Shown piece by piece: positions 17,340 to 24,837 of a DNA stretch of 64,000 nucleotides. A program made the translations under genes and the position numbers. The stretch covers positions 62,001 through 126,000 of the forward strand of contig NZ_FOXE01000003.1 in the NCBI RefSeq assembly GCF_900115635.1. The letters run 5' to 3'. Under the pieces are notes generated by a model. That model worked only from the letters and a program-made list of their open reading frames with translations, was not told where the DNA came from and made no database searches. Every line of letters begins with the position of its first letter. Position 1 is the stretch's first letter. The stretch comes from Oscillibacter sp. PC13. GTDB taxonomy: Bacteria > Bacillota > Clostridia > Oscillospirales > Oscillospiraceae.

Positions 17340-17969
17340 ATGAAGGTATTGCTGATCAACGGAAGTCCGCACCAGCACGGCTGCACGGACACGGCGCTTT
17401 CTCTGGTGGGGGAGAGCCTGCACGCCGCCGGAATTGAGACGGAGAATTTCTGGCTGGGCGCCCAGCCGGTGGCGGGCTGTACAGCCTGCCGCAAGTGCGC
17501 GGAGACCGGACGCTGTGTCATCCAGGACCGTGTGAATGAATTTTTGGACATCGCCGGGGAGTATGACGGCTATGTGGTGGGATCTCCGGTGCATTTCGCG
17601 TCGGCTGCCGGAAAGCTTACATCCTTTTTGGACCGGGCCTTTTACGCGGCCAGAAATAACCGAAGGATCTTTGCCTTCAAGCCTGCGGCGGCCATTGTCT
17701 CCGCCCGGCGGGCGGGTACCACGGCCTCTTTGGATCAGCTGAATAAATACTTTCTTTATCTGGAGATGCCGATCATCTCCTCCCGATACTGGAACATGGT
17801 CCACGGCAACACGCCGGAGGAAGTGCTGCAGGATCGGGAAGGCGTCCAGATTATGCGGACACTGGGCCGGAACATGGCGTGGTTCCTCCAGTGCAAGGCC
17901 GCCGGAGAGGCGGCGGGCGTGAAGCTTCCGGAGCAGGAGGATTGGACACCCACAAATTTCATCCGGTAA
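17340..17969 (+). CDS. Flavodoxin-fold NAD(P)H-dependent FMN reductase-like protein
   Basis: 209 residues from the ATG behind AAGGAAGCGG. N-terminal LLINGSPHQHGCTDTAL is the FMN-phosphate loop of iron-sulfur flavoprotein / NADPH-dependent FMN reductases. A cysteine-rich stretch, GCTACRKCAETGRCVIQD (residues 46-63), resembles the compact Cys motif of iron-sulfur flavoproteins, where it may bind a [4Fe-4S] cluster or be reduced. GSPVHFASAAGKL is the second FMN-binding loop. Likely a cytosolic redox enzyme of unknown partner. Followed 28 bases later by a HIT gene. Confidence 0.85.
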   Translation: MKVLLINGSPHQHGCTDTALSLVGESLHAAGIETENFWLGAQPVAGCTACRKCAETGRCVIQDRVNEFLDIAGEYDGYVVGSPVHFASAAGKLTSFLDRAFYAARNNRRIFAFKPAAAIVSARRAGTTASLDQLNKYFLYLEMPIISSRYWNMVHGNTPEEVLQDREGVQIMRTLGRNMAWFLQCKAAGEAAGVKLPEQEDWTPTNFIR

Positions 17970-17997
17970 TTGCCGGCTTAAAGAAGGGAGCAGCCTT

Positions 17998-18336
17998 ATG
18001 AACGATTGTCTGTTTTGCAAAATCGCAGCGGGAGAGATCCCCAGCAGCAAGGTCTATGAGGACGATGTGTGTTATGCCTTCAACGACATTGCGCCCCAGG
18101 CACCGACCCATTTCCTGGTGATTCCAAAGGCCCATATCGGTTCCGTGTCCGAGGTGACGCCCGAAAACAGCGGCGTGGTGGCACATATTTTTGAGGTGAT
18201 CGCCAAGCTGGCGAAAGAGCAGGGAATGGAGAGCTACCGTGTGGTCTCCAACATCGGGGAGCAGGCGGGGCAGAGTGTGTTCCACCTGCACTTCCATGTG
18301 CTCAGCGGACGGGACATGACGTGGCCTCCGGGCTGA
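17998..18336 (+). CDS. HIT-family protein (HinT-like nucleoside phosphoramidase)
   Basis: 112 residues, typical of HinT. The N-terminal CLFCKIAAGEIPS and the catalytic triad motif HLHFHVLSG at 94-102 are intact. Members hydrolyse AMP-lysine or other nucleoside phosphoramidates in the cytosol. AAGGGA precedes the ATG. Downstream to 18478 there is about 140 bases without a gene or clear signal, then a terminator. Confidence 0.94.
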   Translation: MNDCLFCKIAAGEIPSSKVYEDDVCYAFNDIAPQAPTHFLVIPKAHIGSVSEVTPENSGVVAHIFEVIAKLAKEQGMESYRVVSNIGEQAGQSVFHLHFHVLSGRDMTWPPG

Positions 18337-18477
18337 GCTTGCCGCAAAAGCCTGCTTGGCTTCATGGTTGCCTGACGGCAAAATCTGCGCCAGCGCTTCT
18401 GAACTTCTTTCGTTCCTCAGTAAACGCGTTTGCTGGTTTGCCGGGGAGGGAAGCAGGGCAAACAGCCGCAGCTATAT

Positions 18478-18509
18478 AAAAAAGCAGCGCCGCATGGCGC
18501 TGCTTTTTT
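18478..18509. terminator. Bidirectional intrinsic terminator between HIT and SLH genes
   Basis: GCAGCGCC and GGCGCTGC flanked by A6 and T6 around a GCAT loop; symmetric, so a U-run exists on both strands between the converging genes. Confidence 0.95.
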
Positions 18510-18526
18510 ATGATTGCTTTCGTTTA

Positions 18527-19906
18527 TCAGGCTGCCAGCTCGGGCATTGCGCTGGGGTCAATTTCCTGATAGCCGGAGAAGTCGGGATAGGTGATTTTTA
18601 CGCTGTTTCCGGTGGCCTTGATGGTCATGGCAACATCGTAATCATAGGCCACGTCCATCACGCCGATATCCTCGCCAAGATCCATCTTCATGGCGGCAGA
18701 GAAGACCATCTTCATGTTCTTCAGGTTTCCACTGCGGTCTACGGTATAGGTAGCGGTGATGTCGCCGAAGGTCATGGACATGTCCATACCGGCATCACCC
18801 ATCATGTCCTGGACGCCGTTCAGGATACCGGCCATACCCTTGCCGATGACCACGGTATACACCGTGTCGCTGCCGGACTTTTCTGTGGTGATGGAGTCAA
18901 TCATGGCAAGACCGTTCACACCCATGTCGGAGGTCTGCATGCCGGCCAAGCCTTCCAGCGCAGCCAGTTCATCAGCCACCTGGTACTTATAGGTCATCGT
19001 CTCTTCACCGTCTGCGATGCTCATATACATCCAGCCGTCCTTCATCCACATGCCCATGTCCATGGCAACGCCGTCCGTGGTGGTCTTCATGGAATAGGCC
19101 ATCTGGATGTCGTTTTCATCCAGAATCATCTTCACATTGCCGGTCACATCGGAAGTGGTAGTCTCTGTCTCACCGTCGGCGGTGGCGGTCATGTCCATCT
19201 TCATGACGAGGTCGGCATCCATAGCGGTTCCATCCATTTTGGAAGTAGCAGCGTTCATACCGCGATAAGCCTCGATCTTGGATGTCATGGAGGCGGCCTT
19301 GTCCTTTGCAATCGCCCCGCTCTGGATGAGGCTGTCCAGCAGATAGGTGCTGCCATCCTTCAAATCAGTGCCCAGAGCCTGGTAGGTGACGGCGGCGAGG
19401 TCATCCCGAAGGAAGGCACCGGAGAACATCATGGGGTCATAGAAGCCCTTGCTCTGGGCAAAGGTCAAGGCATCGGCATAGGCAAAGTCTGTGCCGTCCT
19501 GATAGCCCAGGGCACGCAGCAGAAACACCACATAGTTCTGGGCACTGCAGGCGTTGGCAGATCCGAAGGTGGTGGCGGAGGTGCCGTTGGCAATGCCATT
19601 GGTATAGAGATAGGCCACATAAGGGGCTGCGGTATCGCTGACGTCGGTAAAGGGATGCGCAAGCTCGCCGGCATCATAGGCAGTCTTGGCGGTCTCCTCA
19701 GCTCCATAGAGGCGTACCAGCATGATGGCGGCCTCGCTGCGGGTAGGGGCTCTGTCCAGTGCAAAGTCTCCGTCGGCGGTGCCGCGGAACATGCCGATGG
19801 CGGACAAATCCTCGGCCACAGTGTCGAAATCCGAGGCGGAGGCGGTCACGGCCAGGGCTGCGGTCAGCAGCAATGTCGCGGCCAGCATGGTAAAAATGCG
19901 TTTCAT
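18527..19906 (-). CDS. Secreted SLH-domain protein with Met-rich C-terminal domain
   Basis: 459 residues from the ATG at 19906 (AGGAG upstream). Signal peptide KRIFTMLAATLLLTAALAVTASA, cleavage expected around residue 24. Residues ~25-220 hold SLH-like repeats (FDTVAEDLSAIGMFRG, APTRSEAAIMLVRLYG, HPFTDVSDTAAPYVAYLYTNGI), which anchor proteins to cell-wall polymers. Residues ~222-459 have 31 Met in 238 positions in an amphipathic beta pattern (VMKMDMTATADG, AMDMGMWMKDGWMYMS). This resembles DUF6612/LolA-type hydrophobic-cargo or lipoprotein beta domains, but I cannot assign a family. Strong SigA promoter upstream. Confidence 0.8.
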   Translation of the reverse strand: MKRIFTMLAATLLLTAALAVTASASDFDTVAEDLSAIGMFRGTADGDFALDRAPTRSEAAIMLVRLYGAEETAKTAYDAGELAHPFTDVSDTAAPYVAYLYTNGIANGTSATTFGSANACSAQNYVVFLLRALGYQDGTDFAYADALTFAQSKGFYDPMMFSGAFLRDDLAAVTYQALGTDLKDGSTYLLDSLIQSGAIAKDKAASMTSKIEAYRGMNAATSKMDGTAMDADLVMKMDMTATADGETETTTSDVTGNVKMILDENDIQMAYSMKTTTDGVAMDMGMWMKDGWMYMSIADGEETMTYKYQVADELAALEGLAGMQTSDMGVNGLAMIDSITTEKSGSDTVYTVVIGKGMAGILNGVQDMMGDAGMDMSMTFGDITATYTVDRSGNLKNMKMVFSAAMKMDLGEDIGVMDVAYDYDVAMTIKATGNSVKITYPDFSGYQEIDPSAMPELAA

Positions 19907-19961
19907 AATGGTGATTGCTCCTCTCTTTTCTGAACAAGCAGACGCTTGTTTTAGTTTCATT

Positions 19962-19990
19962 ATTTTATTACAATTGTCACAATGCGTCAA
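19962..19990 (-). promoter_or_regulatory. SigA promoter for the SLH gene
   Basis: On the minus strand TTGACG, 17-base spacer, TAAAAT, about 55 bases before the start codon. The spacer contains the palindrome ACAATTGT. Confidence 0.88.
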
Positions 19991-20012
19991 GCTGGCGTTT
20001 TGCGTAAATCAC

Positions 20013-20021
20013 TGCTATAAT
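20013..20021 (+). promoter_or_regulatory. Extended -10 promoter for the xre-comEC-holA operon
   Basis: TGCTATAAT: perfect TATAAT at 20016-20021 with a TG extension; the -35 region is poor (TGGCGT). It lies back-to-back with the divergent SLH promoter. Confidence 0.65.
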
Positions 20022-20055
20022 GTATTATTGAAGCCGTTCGGGTGAAAATACACAA

Positions 20056-20086
20056 GGGAATGTTCCCAATTGGTAGCATCCAATTG
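20056..20086 (+). promoter_or_regulatory. Two adjoining inverted repeats in the xre leader (candidate operator)
   Basis: GGGAATGTTCCC (20056-20067) abuts CAATTGG-TAGCAT-CCAATTG (20067-20086). Both lie between the -10 and the start codon of the XRE gene, the position expected for an autoregulatory operator. The second repeat ends against the GAGGTG ribosome site. Confidence 0.5.
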
Positions 20087-20096
20087 AGGTGATTCC

Positions 20097-20327
20097 ATGT
20101 ATTTTCAGAGATTGGAAGACTTACGCGTTGATCATGACAAGTCTCAGATTGAAATTGCGTCATATTTGAATATGAACCGCAATGTCTACTGGCGTTATGA
20201 AAAAGGGGTGCGGGAAATTCCCGCATGGGCCGTTATTAAATTAGCGGACTATTATCAAGTCAGCACCGACTATCTGCTGGGCCGCACAGACGATTCCACG
20301 CCGCCAAAACCAGCTCGCGGAAAATGA
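20097..20327 (+). CDS. Small XRE-family transcriptional regulator
   Basis: 76 residues, almost nothing but one helix-turn-helix domain: LEDLRVDHDKSQIEIASYLNMNRNVYWRYEKG then EIPAWAVIKLADYYQVSTDYLLG, followed by a short Pro/Lys tail. GAGGTG precedes the ATG. It overlaps comEC by four bases (ATGA), so regulator and competence channel are translated together. It probably binds DNA as a dimer; the palindromes in its own leader are the obvious site. Confidence 0.88.
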   Translation: MYFQRLEDLRVDHDKSQIEIASYLNMNRNVYWRYEKGVREIPAWAVIKLADYYQVSTDYLLGRTDDSTPPKPARGK

Positions 20328-22573
20328 GAGTCCTAGCCGTCTTTACCGGCGCCTTCTCCTGCGGCGTCTTTCTGGCCCAGTATCTTCTGCCGGACACCTG
20401 GCTGCTGCCAGGCGCTGCAGTGTGCCTGTTGGCGGCTTGCCTGGCGTTGCTTCTGCCGGGAATCTGGCACAAACGGATACTGCTGGCTGGGGTAGGGCTG
20501 TCCCTGGCACTGGGGTGGAACTGGCTGTATATCCGGCAGGTTTCGGCTCCTATGGAGGCGCTGGTGGACACAGAGCGCTGCGATGTCGTCATGATTCTTT
20601 GTGACTATGCAGTTCCGACAAATTATGGCGCAAAAGCTGTTGTAAAGTTAAAAGACTTTCCTGCTGGAAAGGCGGTTTACTACGGTGATTTCAACCTGCT
20701 GGAGCTTTTGCCCGGGCAGTCAGTGACGGATGACGTACGGTTTCAAAGCGCTGCCCACATCCGGGATGACGACATTACGAGCTTTACCTCCAAGGGCGTG
20801 TTTCTGCTGGCCTACTCCCGGGGAGAACCGGAGACGGGGGAAGGGACGGCGTCCTCGCTCCGGTGGCTTCCGGTCCGTCTCGGCCGCGCCATGCGGATCC
20901 GGATTGAAAGCTTGTTTGACGGCGATGACGCCGCTTTTCTCACCGCCATTCTGACCGGGGACAAAAGCGGCCTCTCCGCCGGGGCAGCTTCAGATTTGTC
21001 TGAGGCGGGATTGTCCCACGTCTTGGCGGTGTCCGGCATGCACTGCGGATTCTTTCTGACGCTGGTGACGCTGCTGGCTGGGCAGCACCGCCGCCGGCTG
21101 CTGGCGGGGACGACGATTCCGCTGCTCTGGTTTTACGCGCTGATCACCGGGTGCAGCCCCTCTGTGGTTCGGGCCTGCGTGATGCTGTCATTTCTGCTGG
21201 CCGCACCGTTGTTCCGGCGGAATGGAGATCCGCCCACCGCCATGGCAGCGGCTCTGTTTTTCATCCTTCTGCAAAATCCATTTGCCGCGGCGTCCATCAG
21301 CCTGCAGCTGAGCTTTGGGGCAGTGGCGGGCCTTCTCTGGCTGACACCGAAGCTCCAGCGTCTGCTGACGGGCGGAAAGCGGCGGGGGAGGATATTCCGG
21401 ATACTTTCCGCCAGTTTTTCCGCCACTATGGGTGCGTTGGTATTCACAGTGCCGCTCTCGGCATATTACTTTGGCATCCTGGTGCTGGTATCGCCTCTCA
21501 GCAATCTGCTGTGCCTTTGGGCGGCGAGCTTCGTGTTTCTGCTGGGACTGCCAGCCGTTTTGCTGAGCTTCCTCTTCAGGCCCTTGGGCCTGGTTCTGGG
21601 CCTGGTCCCCAGAGTTTTGACCGGATATATTCTGGAGACGGCCCATATTCTGGCGGCACTTCCATACCACGCGCTGTACTTTGCGAATCCCTATCTCAAG
21701 TACTGGCTGGCCTATGCTTATCTGCTGTTCGCCGCGGCGTATCTGCTGAAACCAAAATCCCGCCGAAAATACGGCCTTGCTGTTGTGCTGACGTCGCTGA
21801 CGCTGGCCCTCACCGTGTATCTCGGACAGGCGCGGTATGCGGCTGGGCTGAACATCGCTGTTCTGGACGTGGGGCAGGGAGAGAGTGTACTGCTGCAGGA
21901 CAGCGGCAAGTTTGCCTTGGTGGACTGCGGCAGCGGCAACAGCTGGCAGGACCCTGGCGGCACCGCGGCAGACCAGCTTCTGACCCGCGGCTGCCGTTCC
22001 CTGGACTATCTGGCATTGACCCATTATGACAGCGACCATGTCAGCGGCGTGGAGACACTGCTGGCCCGTCTGCCGGTAAAAAAGCTGCTGCTCCCCGCAG
22101 CGGCGGATGACGCTGGGATCCGAGAAGCCATACTGTATGCAGCGGAGCGCCGGGGAACGGCGGTGGAATACATTGGCGGGGCTGAATCTCATTATGCGTT
22201 AGGGGAAAGCAGCCTGACGGTCTATCCGCCGCTTGGCAGCGGCGGCGACAATGAGGAGGGACTGGCGGTACTTTGCACCCGGGGGGACTATGATCTGCTG
22301 ATCACCGGCGATATGAACGCCGCTACGGAACAAAAGCTGCTGGAGACATTTGCCCTGCCGGATATTGAGGCGCTGGTGGTTGGCCACCATGGGTCAAAAA
22401 GCTCTTCCTCCAAAGCGCTGCTGGAGGCGGTGAAGCCGGAGACGGCGATTATCAGCGTAGGCAGCAATTCCTACGGCCATCCCGCGGATGAGGCCCTGCG
22501 GCGGCTGGCCATGGCCGGGGCGGCTATCTGCCGCACGGACAAGCAGGGCACGATTACCATCACCGTAAATTGA
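20324..22573 (+). CDS. comEC: ComEC/Rec2 DNA-uptake channel protein
   Basis: 749 residues, full length. N-terminal hydrophobic pair of helices and a DUF4131-like OB region, a central Competence domain with about ten membrane helices (HVLAVSGMHCGFFL is the family signature near residue 230), and a C-terminal metallo-beta-lactamase-like domain from about residue 505 (AVLDVGQGESVLLQ, LTHYDSDHVSG, VVGHHGSKSS). The protein passes single-stranded DNA across the membrane in natural transformation. No comEA is present here. Starts within the XRE stop and runs into holA. Confidence 0.95.
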   Translation: MRVLAVFTGAFSCGVFLAQYLLPDTWLLPGAAVCLLAACLALLLPGIWHKRILLAGVGLSLALGWNWLYIRQVSAPMEALVDTERCDVVMILCDYAVPTNYGAKAVVKLKDFPAGKAVYYGDFNLLELLPGQSVTDDVRFQSAAHIRDDDITSFTSKGVFLLAYSRGEPETGEGTASSLRWLPVRLGRAMRIRIESLFDGDDAAFLTAILTGDKSGLSAGAASDLSEAGLSHVLAVSGMHCGFFLTLVTLLAGQHRRRLLAGTTIPLLWFYALITGCSPSVVRACVMLSFLLAAPLFRRNGDPPTAMAAALFFILLQNPFAAASISLQLSFGAVAGLLWLTPKLQRLLTGGKRRGRIFRILSASFSATMGALVFTVPLSAYYFGILVLVSPLSNLLCLWAASFVFLLGLPAVLLSFLFRPLGLVLGLVPRVLTGYILETAHILAALPYHALYFANPYLKYWLAYAYLLFAAAYLLKPKSRRKYGLAVVLTSLTLALTVYLGQARYAAGLNIAVLDVGQGESVLLQDSGKFALVDCGSGNSWQDPGGTAADQLLTRGCRSLDYLALTHYDSDHVSGVETLLARLPVKKLLLPAAADDAGIREAILYAAERRGTAVEYIGGAESHYALGESSLTVYPPLGSGGDNEEGLAVLCTRGDYDLLITGDMNAATEQKLLETFALPDIEALVVGHHGSKSSSSKALLEAVKPETAIISVGSNSYGHPADEALRRLAMAGAAICRTDKQGTITITVN

Positions 22574-22583
22574 GGAAACAGTC

Positions 22584-23639
22584 ATGGCATATACAAAAAA
22601 AGCACCAAAGGCCAACGAGGCCTTTCAAAAACTGAAAAACGATATCTCCGCCAGTACAATTGGGTGCGGCTATCTCTTCTATGGAGAGGAGAGCTATCTC
22701 CGGGAATATTATCTGGGAGAGCTGCGAAAGAAGCTGGTGCCGGCCGGATTTGAGGAATTCAACTACCACCGGATGGAGGGAAAGGAGCTGACGGTTCAAA
22801 CCCTTTCTGAAATGGCGGAGGCCATGCCCATGCTGGCGGAGCGGACGCTGATTGTGGTGACGGATTTCGACCTCTTCAAGCTGAATGAGGAGCAGCGGGA
22901 AAAGCTCATCGCTTTCCTGGGAGACATCCCGCCCTACTGCTGCGTGGTGTTTGTGTACGACACAGTGGAGTATAAACCCAACAAGACCATGAAAAAGCTG
23001 TGTAAGGCGATTGCGGACCATGTGGAGGCGGTGGAGTTCCGCCCGGCGGACAACAGCGACCTGGTCACCTGGATCGCCCGGCGCTTCCGGGCTTTGGGCA
23101 AGGACATCGACCGGCAGACGGCGGAGTATCTGATTTTCATCTGCGGGGGACTGATGACGGGCCTGGTGCCGGAGATCACCAAAATCGGCACCTATGCCAA
23201 GGGGAAGACCATTACCCAGAAGGATATCGACGCGGTGGCAGACCCGGTGCTTTCGGCAGAGGTATTCAAGCTCAGCGACGCGGTACTGAAGGGCAATTAC
23301 GACGAGGCCGCCCGGATTCTGGGAGACCTTTTGAAGATGCAGACGGAGCCGATTATGATTCTGGCGGCACTGGGCAGCCAACTGCGGAGAATTTACACGG
23401 CTCGCATGGCCATCGACAGTGGAAAGGACAAGTACTGGCTGATGGAACTGTGGGATATGAAGTCCGACTATCCTGCCAAGCTCCTGATCTCTGCGGCACA
23501 GCAGACCAGCGCCGGCTGGTGCGCCGACGCGGTGAAGATGTGTCAGGTGCTTGACCGGCGGATGAAAAGCGAAAAGGGCGTTGATGCAGCCGGGGAGCTG
23601 AAGCTGTTGCTAGTACGGCTGGGGGCGCGTCGGAAGTGA
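22584..23639 (+). CDS. holA: DNA polymerase III subunit delta
   Basis: 351 residues. N-terminal YLFYGEESYLREYYLGELRKK is the degenerate Walker region of HolA. Further family landmarks are AMPMLAERTLIVVTDFD and the C-terminal YPAKLLISAAQQTSAGWCADAVKMCQVLDRRMKS. It loads the beta clamp as part of the clamp-loader complex. Ten bases after comEC, as in Bacillus and many Clostridia. Its TGA overlaps the GTG of rnmV. Confidence 0.94.
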   Translation: MAYTKKAPKANEAFQKLKNDISASTIGCGYLFYGEESYLREYYLGELRKKLVPAGFEEFNYHRMEGKELTVQTLSEMAEAMPMLAERTLIVVTDFDLFKLNEEQREKLIAFLGDIPPYCCVVFVYDTVEYKPNKTMKKLCKAIADHVEAVEFRPADNSDLVTWIARRFRALGKDIDRQTAEYLIFICGGLMTGLVPEITKIGTYAKGKTITQKDIDAVADPVLSAEVFKLSDAVLKGNYDEAARILGDLLKMQTEPIMILAALGSQLRRIYTARMAIDSGKDKYWLMELWDMKSDYPAKLLISAAQQTSAGWCADAVKMCQVLDRRMKSEKGVDAAGELKLLLVRLGARRK

Positions 23640-24238
23640 AAAAGATTCGGGAAGTGATCGTAGTGGAGGGCCGCTACGATAAGAATACCCTCGCCCAGGT
23701 GGTGGATGCCACAGTGGTTACCCTGGGGGGCTTCGCCGTGTTCAACAACAAGGAGAAGCTGGCTTTTCTCCGGCGGCTGGCACAGGAGAGGGGGCTCATT
23801 GTCCTCACGGACAGCGATGGGGCGGGCTTTGTCATCCGCAGTTATCTCAAGGGTGCGCTGCCGAAGGAGCGTGTGAAACAGGCCTATATCCCGGACATAT
23901 ACGGTAAGGAGCGCCGCAAGCGTACCCCGGGCAAGGAGGGAAAGCTGGGCGTGGAGGGCATGCGGCCCGATGTGCTATTGGAGGCCCTGCGGCGGGCAGG
24001 CGCCACCTTTGAGGACGAGACGGCAGAAGACAGACAGAAGGAGCTCATTACCAAGGCAGATCTTTTCGAGTTGGGCCTAACCGGAACGGCCGACAGCGCC
24101 AGCCGCCGCAGGGCGCTGCTGCGGCAACTGGACCTGCCGGAGCATTTGACACCAAATGGGCTGCTGGAGGCGTTGAATTTGCTCTATGACCGCAACAGCT
24201 TTTTGGAGATGGGAAAGGAAAAGGGGCAGGAATCGTAA
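23636..24238 (+). CDS. rnmV: Ribonuclease M5 (Toprim-domain 5S rRNA maturase)
   Basis: 200 residues from a GTG that overlaps the holA stop (GTGA). The Toprim glutamate is in VVEGRYDKNTL and the DxD in LTDSDGAGFVIR. KGALPKERVKQAYIPD and GVEGMRPDVLLEAL are family-specific. RNase M5 trims precursor 5S rRNA. Length is close to the Bacillus enzyme. Last gene of the operon; no terminator with a clear U-run is seen in the 178 bases after it. Confidence 0.92.
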   Translation: MKKIREVIVVEGRYDKNTLAQVVDATVVTLGGFAVFNNKEKLAFLRRLAQERGLIVLTDSDGAGFVIRSYLKGALPKERVKQAYIPDIYGKERRKRTPGKEGKLGVEGMRPDVLLEALRRAGATFEDETAEDRQKELITKADLFELGLTGTADSASRRRALLRQLDLPEHLTPNGLLEALNLLYDRNSFLEMGKEKGQES

Positions 24239-24416
24239 AGCTGCCAAGAAATGTGCAGATAAATTGTCAATTTAACTAAAAACGAGAGAAAAACCGAAGG
24301 AATGGCATATAGTTTTTGTTAATTTTGCGCCTTCCGACATGATTCGACAAACTTTCTCCCATACACATGCTACGCTTCTGTATGTGTGTTTACTGCCAAA
24401 AGGTGAAAAGGGGGAA

Positions 24417-24671
24417 ATGAGCTTGCAAAAGGTCTTCATAGGAAGAAGCAAGTGCAAAGAGGCTGAGGTAAATTATTACCTGCTGTCAGAGGAGCTGGAG
24501 GATTCCGTCGGACAGTACGGCCTTTGCGTGGAATGCGGGGAAGAAGCAGAGAGCATTTTGAGAATTACAGAATCTCAAAACGCCGTTTTAACGCTGCTTT
24601 CTTTGCTGGCCAGTGGTGGTGTGACACCGATAGCGGTGCGGGATGTGGTGGAGGACTGGCTTTTGATGTAA
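24417..24671 (+). CDS. DUF6514 family protein
   Basis: 84 residues from ATG at 24417, with a purine-rich AAAAGGGGGAA site upstream; earlier in-frame ATG at 24339 has no ribosome site. The pattern YYLLSEELED...YGLCVECGEEAESILRI followed by AVLTLLSLLASGGVTPIAVRDVVEDWL matches DUF6514, small conserved Clostridia proteins of unknown role. It stands alone between rnmV and glnS. Confidence 0.7.
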   Translation: MSLQKVFIGRSKCKEAEVNYYLLSEELEDSVGQYGLCVECGEEAESILRITESQNAVLTLLSLLASGGVTPIAVRDVVEDWLLM

Positions 24672-24764
24672 TTTCCGGAATTCCTATCTGGGCAAAACCA
24701 GACATTTCCAGTGGTTTCTTCCATTCAAAAAAATGAATGATCCTACAGACTTTCGGATTCTCCC

Positions 24765-24793
24765 TTGCAAATCCGAAGCGGATTTTGTATAAT
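24765..24793 (+). promoter_or_regulatory. SigA promoter for glnS
   Basis: TTGCAA (24765-24770), 17-base spacer, perfect TATAAT (24788-24793), 45 bases before the ATG. The leader is too short for a T-box. Confidence 0.7.
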
Positions 24794-24837
24794 AATAGCC
24801 TGCTTTGAAATACGTTGTACAGGAGGAACGGACAGCC

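Noticed and set aside
18337-18477. GC-rich stretch with partly complementary GTTTGCC/GGCAAAC segments
   Set aside because: The pairing is short and imperfect, with no T-run or known riboswitch core; treated as plain intergenic sequence.
18356-19933. A 525-codon plus-strand frame rich in Gly and His
   Set aside because: Complement of the SLH gene, which has a signal peptide, promoter and SLH repeats; composition of this frame is a mirror of Asp/Met/Thr codons.
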